This document shows positions 46,980-55,500 of a stretch of DNA of 64,000 nucleotides, in pieces; position 1 is the stretch's first letter; each line of letters begins with the position of its first letter. The DNA comes from Vibrio lentus. GTDB taxonomy: Bacteria > Pseudomonadota > Gammaproteobacteria > Enterobacterales > Vibrionaceae. The stretch covers positions 1,488,001 through 1,552,000 of the forward strand of contig NZ_JAUFQE010000002.1 of assembly GCF_030409755.1 (NCBI RefSeq), read 5' to 3'. A program made the position numbers and the translations under genes. The notes beneath the pieces were generated by a model. It was not told where the DNA came from. It made no database searches and saw only the letters and a program-made list of their open reading frames with translations.

Positions 46980-47051
46980 TTGAAGTCATTCCCTTATGAT
47001 GAACACAGTTAAGTAACATTTGAAAGATTTAAACAGATTAGGAGATACACA

Positions 47052-47387
47052 ATGAACTCTTTCTTTATCCTAGATGAAAACCCATGGGAAGAACTTGGCG
47101 GCGGCATTAAGCGTAAAATCGTTGCTTACACTGACGATCTTATGGCTGTTCACCTATGTTTTGATAAAGGCGCGATTGGCCACCCTCATACTCATGAGAT
47201 TCACGACCAAATCGGTTACGTAGTTCGTGGTAGCTTCGAAGCTGAAATCGAAGGCGAGAAGAAAGTGCTTAAAGAAGGCGATGCTTACTTTGCTCGTAAA
47301 CACATGATGCACGGTGCGGTTGCTCTAGAGCAAGACAGCATTCTTCTTGATATCTTCAACCCTGCGCGTGAAGATTTCCTAAAATAA
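47052..47387 (+). CDS. kdgF: KdgF cupin, unsaturated uronate linearisation
   Basis: A 111-residue single-domain cupin. The metal ligands expected for KdgF are all present: His46, His48 and Gln53 in HPHTHEIHDQ, and His87 in KHMMHG. KdgF speeds conversion of the unsaturated ring monouronate from pectin or alginate lyases to the linear DEH. It fits directly between the oligoalginate lyases and DehR. AGGAG precedes the ATG. First gene of the kdgF-kdgK-eda operon (gaps of 34 and 73 bp). Confidence 0.93.
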   Translation: MNSFFILDENPWEELGGGIKRKIVAYTDDLMAVHLCFDKGAIGHPHTHEIHDQIGYVVRGSFEAEIEGEKKVLKEGDAYFARKHMMHGAVALEQDSILLDIFNPAREDFLK

Positions 47388-47421
47388 TGAATAGCGCAAC
47401 CTCAGTTGCTAAGGTAAGCAT

Positions 47422-48354
47422 ATGAAATCATTAAACATCGCGGTCATTGGCGAGTGCATGGTTGAGCTACAAAAGAAACAAGACGGGCTTAAGCAGAGTT
47501 TTGGTGGCGATACACTGAATACAGCACTTTACTTGTCACGCTTAACAAAAGAGCAAGATATCCAAACAAGCTATGTAACGGCGTTAGGTACTGACCCATT
47601 CAGTGTCGACATGTTGGAAAAGTGGCAAGCAGAGGGTATCGACACAAGCTTAATTGCTCAGCTTGATCACAAACAACCAGGGCTTTACTACATCGAGACC
47701 GATGAAACTGGTGAGCGTAGCTTCCACTACTGGCGTAGTGACGCTGCTGCAAAATTCATGTTTGATCAACAAGACACGCCTGCTCTACTTGATAAGCTAT
47801 TCTCTTTTGACGCGGTTTACCTAAGTGGTATTACGCTTGCTATCTTGACAGAGAGCGGACGCACGCAGCTATTCAACTTCTTAGACAAATTCAAAGCTCA
47901 AGGCGGCCAAGTATTCTTCGACAATAACTACCGTCCTAAACTTTGGGAAAGCCAACAAGAAGCAATTTCTTGGTACTTGAAAATGCTTAAGTACACTGAC
48001 ACGGCTCTACTCACGTTCGATGACGAACAAGAGCTGTACGGTGACGAAAGTATTGAACAGTGTATTGCACGTACGTCTGAGTCTGGTGTGAAAGAGATCA
48101 TCATTAAACGTGGTGCAAAAGATTGCTTAGTGGTTGAAAGCCAAAGTGCTCGATACGTTGCACCGAACCCTGTAGACAACATCGTTGATACTACCGCAGC
48201 TGGTGATTCATTCAGTGCTGGCTTCTTAGCTAAACGCTTAAGTGGTGGTAATGCTAGCGATGCAGCATTAGCAGGTCATATTGTGGCAGGGACTGTGATT
48301 CAGTATCCAGGTGCTATCATACCTCTAGAAGCGACGCCTGATTTGTCTCTATAA
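47422..48354 (+). CDS. kdgK: 2-keto-3-deoxygluconate kinase
   Basis: A 310-residue PfkB-family sugar kinase. N-terminal GECMVELQKK with FGGDTLNTALYLSRL binds substrate; the C-terminal DTTAAGDSFSAGFLA carries the anion hole and catalytic Asp. It phosphorylates KDG to KDPG with ATP. AAGG precedes the ATG. Confidence 0.93.
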   Translation: MKSLNIAVIGECMVELQKKQDGLKQSFGGDTLNTALYLSRLTKEQDIQTSYVTALGTDPFSVDMLEKWQAEGIDTSLIAQLDHKQPGLYYIETDETGERSFHYWRSDAAAKFMFDQQDTPALLDKLFSFDAVYLSGITLAILTESGRTQLFNFLDKFKAQGGQVFFDNNYRPKLWESQQEAISWYLKMLKYTDTALLTFDDEQELYGDESIEQCIARTSESGVKEIIIKRGAKDCLVVESQSARYVAPNPVDNIVDTTAAGDSFSAGFLAKRLSGGNASDAALAGHIVAGTVIQYPGAIIPLEATPDLSL

Positions 48355-48427
48355 TTACGCACTTTATATATTAATCAAGGGTTTGCTTAGTTGAAAGCAA
48401 GCCCATAATTAACGTGAGAAAGAATTC

Positions 48428-49054
48428 ATGACTACATTAAATGAACAACTAGCAAGCCTAAAAGTAATCCCTGTAATCGCTATCAACCGTGCTGAAGACG
48501 CTATCCCTCTAGGTAAAGCACTTGTTGAAAACGGCATGCCATGTGCAGAAATCACACTACGTACAGAATGTGCAATCGAAGCGATTCGCATCATGCGTAA
48601 AGAGTTCCCAGACATGCTAATCGGTTCAGGTACGGTACTGACTAACGAGCAAGTTGATGCATCTATCGAAGCAGGCGTTGATTTCATCGTAAGCCCAGGT
48701 TTCAACCCTCGTACTGTTCAATACTGTATCGACAAAGGTGTTGCAATTGTACCGGGTGTAAACAACCCAAGCCTAGTTGAGCAAGCAATGGAAATGGGTC
48801 TTCGCACGTTGAAGTTCTTCCCTGCTGAGCCTTCTGGCGGTACTGGTATGCTTAAAGCACTAACCGCAGTTTACCCTGTTAAATTCATGCCAACTGGCGG
48901 CGTAAGCTTGAAGAATGTAGATGAATACCTATCTATCCCTTCTGTACTTGCGTGTGGCGGTACTTGGATGGTTCCAACTAACCTTATCGATGAAGGTAAG
49001 TGGGACGAACTAGGCAAACTTGTTCGTGACGCAGTTGATCACGTTAACGCTTAA
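48428..49054 (+). CDS. eda: KDPG aldolase
   Basis: A 208-residue class I aldolase. Glu41 and Arg45 (AEITLRTE) and the Schiff-base Lys129 (RTLKFFPAEPSGG) are in place, with the same spacing as in E. coli Eda. It splits KDPG into pyruvate and glyceraldehyde-3-phosphate, the last step of this pathway. It may also act on 2-keto-4-hydroxyglutarate. A terminator follows at once. Confidence 0.95.
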   Translation: MTTLNEQLASLKVIPVIAINRAEDAIPLGKALVENGMPCAEITLRTECAIEAIRIMRKEFPDMLIGSGTVLTNEQVDASIEAGVDFIVSPGFNPRTVQYCIDKGVAIVPGVNNPSLVEQAMEMGLRTLKFFPAEPSGGTGMLKALTAVYPVKFMPTGGVSLKNVDEYLSIPSVLACGGTWMVPTNLIDEGKWDELGKLVRDAVDHVNA

Positions 49055-49074
49055 TCTGTTTTAGATTTCGTGAT

Positions 49075-49100
49075 AAAGCCTCACTTCGGTGGGGCTTTTT
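49075..49100 (+). terminator. Intrinsic terminator of the kdgF-kdgK-eda operon
   Basis: AAGCCTCAC (49076-49084) pairs with GTGGGGCTT (49089-49097) around a TTCG loop, then T. Confidence 0.9.
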
Positions 49101-49452
49101 GTTATCTGAGGTTTTTCAATAACTGAAGATTTTGTTATCTAGGTCTTTGAGTAACTGAAGTTTGATAGTTTGTTGGACAAACCAAGCCCCCAACACAAGA
49201 ACAACAGAAAATTTGGCGGATAAATCGCGTAGATAAAGAGTACGGATAAATAACGAACAGATCGGGACGTGAAATAGAAAATAGCGACATAAAAACAATA
49301 AGCTACACTTAAATTCCAGAAACAATATTTTGCGATTTAGCACTGAGATTTAACGTGAATCCGATCGCACAACCATGCTCAGTTGTAGCACATTTGTTAC
49401 GGTTATAATTAAAATCTTATAAATAAGCTCAACCAACACACCATTACTTATA

Positions 49453-49463
49453 TTGTAATACAT
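49453..49463. promoter_or_regulatory. Upstream operator-like site of symporter 3
   Basis: TTGTAATACAT, one mismatch, 148 bp upstream of the perfect site. A third, weaker one (TTGTAGCACAT) lies at 49383-49393. Confidence 0.5.
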
Positions 49464-49600
49464 ATAAACATTTGAGCATCAATTTTCCTTGAATCTGAAG
49501 CAAATCATAAAAACAAATAAACCCAACAAAAACAATATCTTAAATTAACTTACAGAGCCATTCCAAAAATCAATGCGACCTAGATCATACTAAAGACATA

Positions 49601-49611
49601 TTGTAGTACAA
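49601..49611. promoter_or_regulatory. Perfect operator before symporter 3
   Basis: TTGTAGTACAA followed by ATAAA, centred 67 bp before the start codon. Confidence 0.7.
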
Positions 49612-49672
49612 ATAAACCTTTGGACGCGTTAATCTAAGCGCAGTTAATTATGATATTTAAAAGGCTGAAAAG

Positions 49673-51439
49673 ATGACTATTGATACTTTTGTTGTTCTCG
49701 CCTACTTCTTCTTTTTAATCGCTATTGGTTGGATGTTCCGTAAGTTCACCACGTCGACTAGTGATTACTTCAGAGGGGGCGGCAAAATGTTGTGGTGGAT
49801 GGTTGGTGCAACCGCCTTCATGACACAGTTTTCAGCATGGACGTTTACAGGTGCCGCAGGACGCGCGTTCAATGACGGTTTCGTTATTGTAATCCTATTC
49901 TTAGCCAATGCTTTTGGCTACTTCATGAACTATATGTACTTCGCTCCAAAGTTCCGCCAACTTCGTGTGGTAACAGCGATCGAGGCTATTCGTCAGCGCT
50001 TTGGTAAAACGTCTGAACAGTTCTTCACATGGGCAGGAATGCCTGACAGCCTTATCTCTGCGGGTATCTGGCTAAATGGTCTCGCTATCTTCGTAGCAGC
50101 GGTATTCAACATCCCAATGGAAGCAACCATTGTGGTAACGGGTATGGTTCTAGTATTGATGGCAGTAACAGGCGGCTCTTGGGCGGTTGTTGCTTCTGAC
50201 TTCATGCAAATGCTTGTTATCATGGCAGTAACCATTACTTGTGCGGTTGCAGCTTACTTCCACGGTGGCGGCTTAACGAACATCGTTGCTAACTTCGACG
50301 GCGACTTCATGTTAGGTAACAACCTAAACTACATGAGCATCTTCGTTCTTTGGGTTGTGTTCATCTTCGTGAAGCAGTTCGGTGTAATGAACAACAGCAT
50401 CAACGCTTACCGTTACCTATGTGCAAAAGACAGTGAAAACGCACGTAAAGCGGCAGGCCTAGCATGTATCCTTATGGTTGTTGGCCCACTAATCTGGTTC
50501 CTACCACCTTGGTACGTAAGTGCATTCATGCCTGATTTCGCATTGGAGTACGCTTCAATGGGTGATAAAGCGGGTGATGCTGCTTACCTAGCATTCGTAC
50601 AGAACGTAATGCCAGCAGGTATGGTTGGTCTTCTTATGTCAGCAATGTTCGCTGCAACAATGTCTTCTATGGATTCAGGTTTGAACCGTAACGCTGGCAT
50701 CTTTGTAATGAACTTTTACAGCCCGATTCTTCGTCAAAACGCGACTCAGAAAGAGCTGGTTATTGTAAGTAAGCTAACCACCATCATGATGGGTGTTATC
50801 ATCATCGCGATTGGCTTGTTCATTAACTCTCTACGTCACTTGAGCTTGTTCGATATCGTAATGAACGTAGGTGCGTTAATTGGGTTCCCAATGCTTATCC
50901 CTGTACTACTTGGTATGTGGATTCGTAAGACGCCTGACTGGGCTGGTTGGTCTACGCTAATCGTTGGTGGCTTCGTTTCTTACATCTTCGGTATCTCGCT
51001 TCAAGCAGAAGACATCGAGCACCTATTCGGTATGGAAACAGCGCTTACTGGCCGTGAATGGAGCGACTTGAAAGTGGGTCTTAGCCTAGCGGCTCACGTA
51101 GTGTTCACTGGTGGTTACTTCATCCTAACTTCTCGCTTCTACAAAGGCCTATCGCCTGAACGTGAGAAAGAAGTTGACCAACTATTCACTAACTGGAACA
51201 CGCCGCTAGTAGCGGAAGGTGAAGAGCAACAAAACCTAGATACTAAACAGCGTTCAATGCTTGGTAAGCTTATCAGCACAGCAGGTTTCGGTATCCTAGC
51301 AATGGCTCTGATTCCAAACGAACCAACAGGACGCTTGTTGTTCCTACTATGTGGCTCAATGGTACTCACCGTTGGTATCCTACTGGTTAACGCATCTAAA
51401 GCTCCGGCTAAGATGAACAACGAGTCTGTTGCTAAATAG
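49673..51439 (+). CDS. SSS-family sodium/oligoalginate symporter (Toa type), copy 3
   Basis: A 588-residue polytopic membrane protein with the same hallmark as copies 1 and 2 (SDYFRGGGKMLWWMVGATAF, QFSAWTFTGAAGRAF) but clearly more diverged, so it is not a recent duplicate. The likely role is uptake of alginate oligomers or DEH, perhaps with different size preference. Its stop codon is part of an imperfect copy of the 8-bp repeat that follows. Three operator-like sites precede it. Confidence 0.85.
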   Translation: MTIDTFVVLAYFFFLIAIGWMFRKFTTSTSDYFRGGGKMLWWMVGATAFMTQFSAWTFTGAAGRAFNDGFVIVILFLANAFGYFMNYMYFAPKFRQLRVVTAIEAIRQRFGKTSEQFFTWAGMPDSLISAGIWLNGLAIFVAAVFNIPMEATIVVTGMVLVLMAVTGGSWAVVASDFMQMLVIMAVTITCAVAAYFHGGGLTNIVANFDGDFMLGNNLNYMSIFVLWVVFIFVKQFGVMNNSINAYRYLCAKDSENARKAAGLACILMVVGPLIWFLPPWYVSAFMPDFALEYASMGDKAGDAAYLAFVQNVMPAGMVGLLMSAMFAATMSSMDSGLNRNAGIFVMNFYSPILRQNATQKELVIVSKLTTIMMGVIIIAIGLFINSLRHLSLFDIVMNVGALIGFPMLIPVLLGMWIRKTPDWAGWSTLIVGGFVSYIFGISLQAEDIEHLFGMETALTGREWSDLKVGLSLAAHVVFTGGYFILTSRFYKGLSPEREKEVDQLFTNWNTPLVAEGEEQQNLDTKQRSMLGKLISTAGFGILAMALIPNEPTGRLLFLLCGSMVLTVGILLVNASKAPAKMNNESVAK

Positions 51440-51504
51440 CTAAACAGCTAAACAGCTAAACAGCTAAACAGCTAAACAGCTAAACAGCTAAACAGCTAAA
51501 CAGC
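51433..51504. repeat. 8-bp microsatellite arising at a stop codon
   Basis: Eight perfect copies of TAAACAGC (51441-51504). The last codons of symporter 3, TAAATAGC (51433-51440), are one base off the unit and contain the TAG stop, as if the array had expanded from the gene end. Confidence 0.95.
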
Positions 51505-51525
51505 TAACAAGTTAAACCAATAATG

Positions 51526-51554
51526 AAGCCCATGTTATTCGATAACATGGGCTT
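51526..51554 (+). terminator. Intrinsic terminator of symporter 3
   Basis: A 13-bp perfect stem (51526-51538 with 51542-51554) with a 3-nt loop, followed by TTATTT. Confidence 0.85.
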
Positions 51555-51739
51555 TTATTTGCTTTCCATTCATCAAATCAGAATATGAAATGCATCTCTA
51601 TCAATGCTCACAAGCCCATCGAAGCCCCTATCTCCTGCCCTCGCTTTATCTTCTTTTACAACCTTTCCAATGGTTTGATCTCTTTCTCTGATTGTTTCTG
51701 TTACTTTGAATGACAACACAAACACAACAGATAATTACA

Positions 51740-52504
51740 ATGAAAAAAACATCACTATTACTTGCTTCCATTACTCTGGCTCTTTCTGGTGTAGCACAAG
51801 CTGACCAATTAGAAGACATCCAAAAATCAGGTACACTTCGTGTCGGTACTACAGGCGACTACAAACCTTTTTCTTACTTCGACGGCAAAACCTACTCTGG
51901 TTATGACATTGACGTAGCCAAACACGTTGCAGAGCAGCTGGGCGTCGAATTACAGATTGTCCGTACTACATGGAAAGATCTACTGACCGATCTAGACAGC
52001 GATAAATACGACATCGCGATGGGCGGTATCACGCGTAAAATGCAGCGTCAGTTAAACGCAGAACAAACTCAAGGCTACATGACCTTTGGTAAGTGCTTCT
52101 TAGTCGCGAAAGGCAAAGCAGAACAATACAACAGCATTGAGAAAGTGAACCTTTCTTCTGTGCGTGTTGGCGTGAATATTGGCGGGACTAATGAGATTTT
52201 TGCGGATGCTAACTTGCAAGACGCGAGCTTCACACGTTACGAGAACAACCTAGACGTTCCGCAAGCCGTTGCGGAAGGTAAAGTTGATGTAATGGTGACA
52301 GAAACTCCTGAAGGCCTGTTCTATCAAGTGACGGACGAGCGTCTTGAAGCTGCTCGTTGTGATACACCGTTTACCAACAGCCAATTCGGTTACCTGATTC
52401 CAAAAGGTGAACAACGCTTGTTGAACACAGTGAACTTCATTATGGATGAGATGAAATTGAAAGGCGTTGAAGAAGAGTTCTTGATCCACAACTCTCTTAA
52501 GTAA
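51740..52504 (+). CDS. Periplasmic cyclohexadienyl-dehydratase-like binding protein (PheC family)
   Basis: About 254 residues. Signal peptide 1-21 ends VAQA|DQ. The mature start SGTLRVGTTGDYKPFSYFDG, GYDIDVAKHVAEQLG, YDIAMGGITRKMQRQ and VGVNIGGTNEIFADANL closely follow Pseudomonas PheC, an enzyme on a solute-binding-protein fold that turns prephenate or arogenate into phenylpyruvate or phenylalanine in the periplasm. The acidic segment MVTETPEG lines up with the region that carries the catalytic Glu. An amino-acid-binding protein without enzyme activity is the alternative. No permease or ATPase gene is adjacent, which favours the enzyme. An ATG at 51710 also exists; MKKTS at 51740 gives the normal signal peptide. 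Confidence 0.7.
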   Translation: MKKTSLLLASITLALSGVAQADQLEDIQKSGTLRVGTTGDYKPFSYFDGKTYSGYDIDVAKHVAEQLGVELQIVRTTWKDLLTDLDSDKYDIAMGGITRKMQRQLNAEQTQGYMTFGKCFLVAKGKAEQYNSIEKVNLSSVRVGVNIGGTNEIFADANLQDASFTRYENNLDVPQAVAEGKVDVMVTETPEGLFYQVTDERLEAARCDTPFTNSQFGYLIPKGEQRLLNTVNFIMDEMKLKGVEEEFLIHNSLK

Positions 52505-52529
52505 CTCTTTCGATTTATACAGTGACAAA

Positions 52530-52556
52530 AAGGAGGCCAGCATTGCTGGCCTCTTT
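52530..52556. terminator. Terminator between the PheC-like gene and the adhesin gene
   Basis: A 12-bp stem (52530-52541 with 52545-52556, one G-T pair) between converging genes. Confidence 0.75.
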
Positions 52557-52578
52557 CGTTACGGTTTAATGGTTCGCT

Positions 52579-55500
52579 TTAACCGTGAGTGATGACATTC
52601 TGTTGCACTAACGCATCCAAAATATCTGACGGCATGGTGCCACTTAGCGTTAACTGAGGAGCAAGGTCTTCAACCACAATCACTTGCTCTGCGGTGCCCA
52701 AACCATCAGGGTTGATGGTTAGCTCTACATCATTTCCATCCACTTTTGCATCGATATGTTGCAACAGCGTCGTCATGTTTACAGTGGCATCTTTCAGTTC
52801 CGGCAACACCTCTCGTAGGTCAATCTGATCACCTTCAGATAGATTGAAATCGGTAATCGTGTCTGCGACACCATCTTCAATATTGAGCCACACAAACGAA
52901 TCCATTCCATTGCCACCCGTCAGGATATCGGAACCACCTCCACCAATGAGAGTATCGTTGCCGTCACCACCAATAAGGGTATCGTCACCTGACCCACCGA
53001 CCAATCGATCATTGCCCGATCCACCGGTAAGTTCAGTATTAAAGCCACTGGCGACAAGCAAGGCATCATCAGTTTCAGAAGAAACATCAATGTCTCTTGG
53101 GTTCGCGACAATATTGAGGTTTAGATCAATGTTTTGCGATATCGCGATATCGTTATTATCCGTTTCCTCAGACACCGCCTCAACTTTCAACGTGTAGTTA
53201 CCCGGAGTTAACGGCTTACCTACTGATGGTTGCTCGACGAGTCTTAGGCTATCAATAGCATCAGCCGTCGCTACCCAAGTATCACCCACCTGCGAAACCG
53301 TACCTGCATCACTGGTTACATCAACACCATCTGGAACATCACTGATCTTCAACGTCAATTCTTCTGTAATATCCGTTAACGCAGCAACAATACCGACTAA
53401 TGCGATCCCATTGTTTGCAATCACAGATGAGCTTGTCGTTATGTTTCTTACATAATTAAATGCAGGATCAATAGATAGGCTTGGCGCATTCGCAACTGGC
53501 GTAACCGCGATGTCGTATACAACAGGCGTCGTCTCTATCGCGATACCAGAAGGGTTTCCGCTGTCTTTGGCGATAACTTCTAAGCCAATACTATTGGTTG
53601 GAGACAGACTCGCATCAAGGAACACACCGCTTGGACTGGTTGGTGTATCAATCAATGCATTTAGGTCACTCAAAGTACCGACTAAGATAACCGAACCAGT
53701 GTTGTTGCCGTTGACCATCACCGTCGTCACTGCCGGAAGTGAAACGTTCAATGTACCGTAATCCACTGTCAGCGTGACGGTCATGAGATCATCGGAGAAT
53801 GTATCAACATAATCAGGGTCACTGACATTGATACCACTCAATAGCTGACCAGCGTCCTCATCAACAACCGTAGTGACACTGTCACCATTGACGACAGGTG
53901 TATCGTTCACTCCATCGACAATCGCGGTGATCTCCGCAGTATCGGTTAGGAAATCATTGGCACCGTTGGTAGTACCATCATCTTCGATGGTGTAGGTGAA
54001 CTTAACGTTACCGCTGTATTCATCAGCAGCCGTAAATATCCAGTACGGGCCAGTAATCATAGCGTCATCAGCACCACCTACGTTCTCAAAGCGCTGTAAC
54101 TGGCCTTGGCCTTCGTCGAGCACCAGATTGGTCACGGTAATCGTGTCGTTTTCCGGATCGCTCGTAGCAGCAATTAAATCGCCCTCTTTGATGATCAACT
54201 GACCTTCTTCAAGGATGTTACCTAAGTCGATATCCGTTGCCACTGGCTGATCATTCACTTCAGTTACCACAACACTGATTTCGCCGGTATCTGTTAAGAA
54301 ATCATCAGCGCCATTGGTTGTGCCATCGTCCTCAACGGTATAAGTTAACTTAACATCACCGCTGTACTCGTTGGCTGCGGTAAATACCCAGTATGGGCCA
54401 GTGATCGTCGCATCATCAGCACCGCCCACGTTCTCAAAGCGTTGTAATTGGCCCTGACCTTGATCGAGCACCAAACTGTTCACAGTAATCGTGTCGTTTT
54501 CCGGATCAGTGGTTGCTGAAATCAGGTCTTCCTCTTTGATGATCAACTGACCTTCTTCAAGTATGGTGCCCAAATCAATATCCGATGCCACTGGCTGGTC
54601 ATTGACTTCAGTAACTACGAGGCTAATTTCAGCATTATCAGTTAAGAAATCATCCACACCGTTGGTGGTACCGTCATCAATGATGTCGTAATTGAACTTC
54701 ACATCGCCATTGAAATCACTGGCTGCAATGAATATCCAGAATGGTCCAGTTATCCCAGCGTCATCAGCACCACCAGCATTTTCATAGCGTGTAAGCTGAC
54801 CTTGCCCTTGAGTAAGAGTCACACCGGTTACTGTGAGATTGTGGTTTTCTAGATCAGAACTGGCTGCAATCAAGTCACTTTCAACAATCACGATTTGACC
54901 GTCTTCCGCAATCGAGCCTAAATCCACATCAGTCGCCACCGGAGCGTCATTCACTTCCGTCACCTTAATGGTGAACGTAGTTTGATTGGTTTGAGCGGTA
55001 TTCGGATCACCCGCGTCAATCAAGCCGTTATTGCCACCATCATCGAGCGTTGCATTGATCGTAACTAAACCACTCTGGTTGAGGTAGTTCTGGTCTGGAT
55101 CGGGTTTGAATGTCACAGCCCCATTGGTCAACGCGGTATTGATGTCGGCCTCTTTACCGGTAATCACCAATGAGCCGTCAGGTTGCAATACAAACGTCAC
55201 GTCAGGTGAGCTCGTAAACTCAAACACACCTTGCGCTCCTGGCAGTGTTTGATCCACTTGTAACGTCAGAACATACGGCGCATCTGGGTTATCAAAGTTA
55301 GCGTCAACATCGTAGATACTGAAGTTATCGATAGCGATGCTAATATCTTCAGGCGTTTCAATGTTGGTCACATTCACAAACGTCGGTTGATCGTTGATAG
55401 GATCAATCACTAAATCAACATCGAAGCTGGTTGGCGTACCTAAGTATTCGGTGTTGTCGGCGTCTGTATCCACAGAGCGAACCGTAATTTGCAATGGCCC

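Larger units (their letters stand above)
46723..47051. other. Divergent promoter region of the PL17 and kdgF-kdgK-eda operons
   Basis: No gene. It holds one operator-like site for each direction (46787, 46969) and a CRP-like site between them. Confidence 0.6.
49055..49672. other. Promoter region of symporter 3
   Basis: About 570 bp past the eda terminator, no gene. It contains three operator-like sites at 49383 (two mismatches), 49453 (one mismatch) and 49601 (perfect), more than any other promoter in the window. Confidence 0.6.

Noticed and set aside
51433..51504. Tandem array that could be mistaken for a CRISPR
   Set aside because: The 8-bp units are directly joined with no spacers and there are no cas genes; it is a microsatellite.
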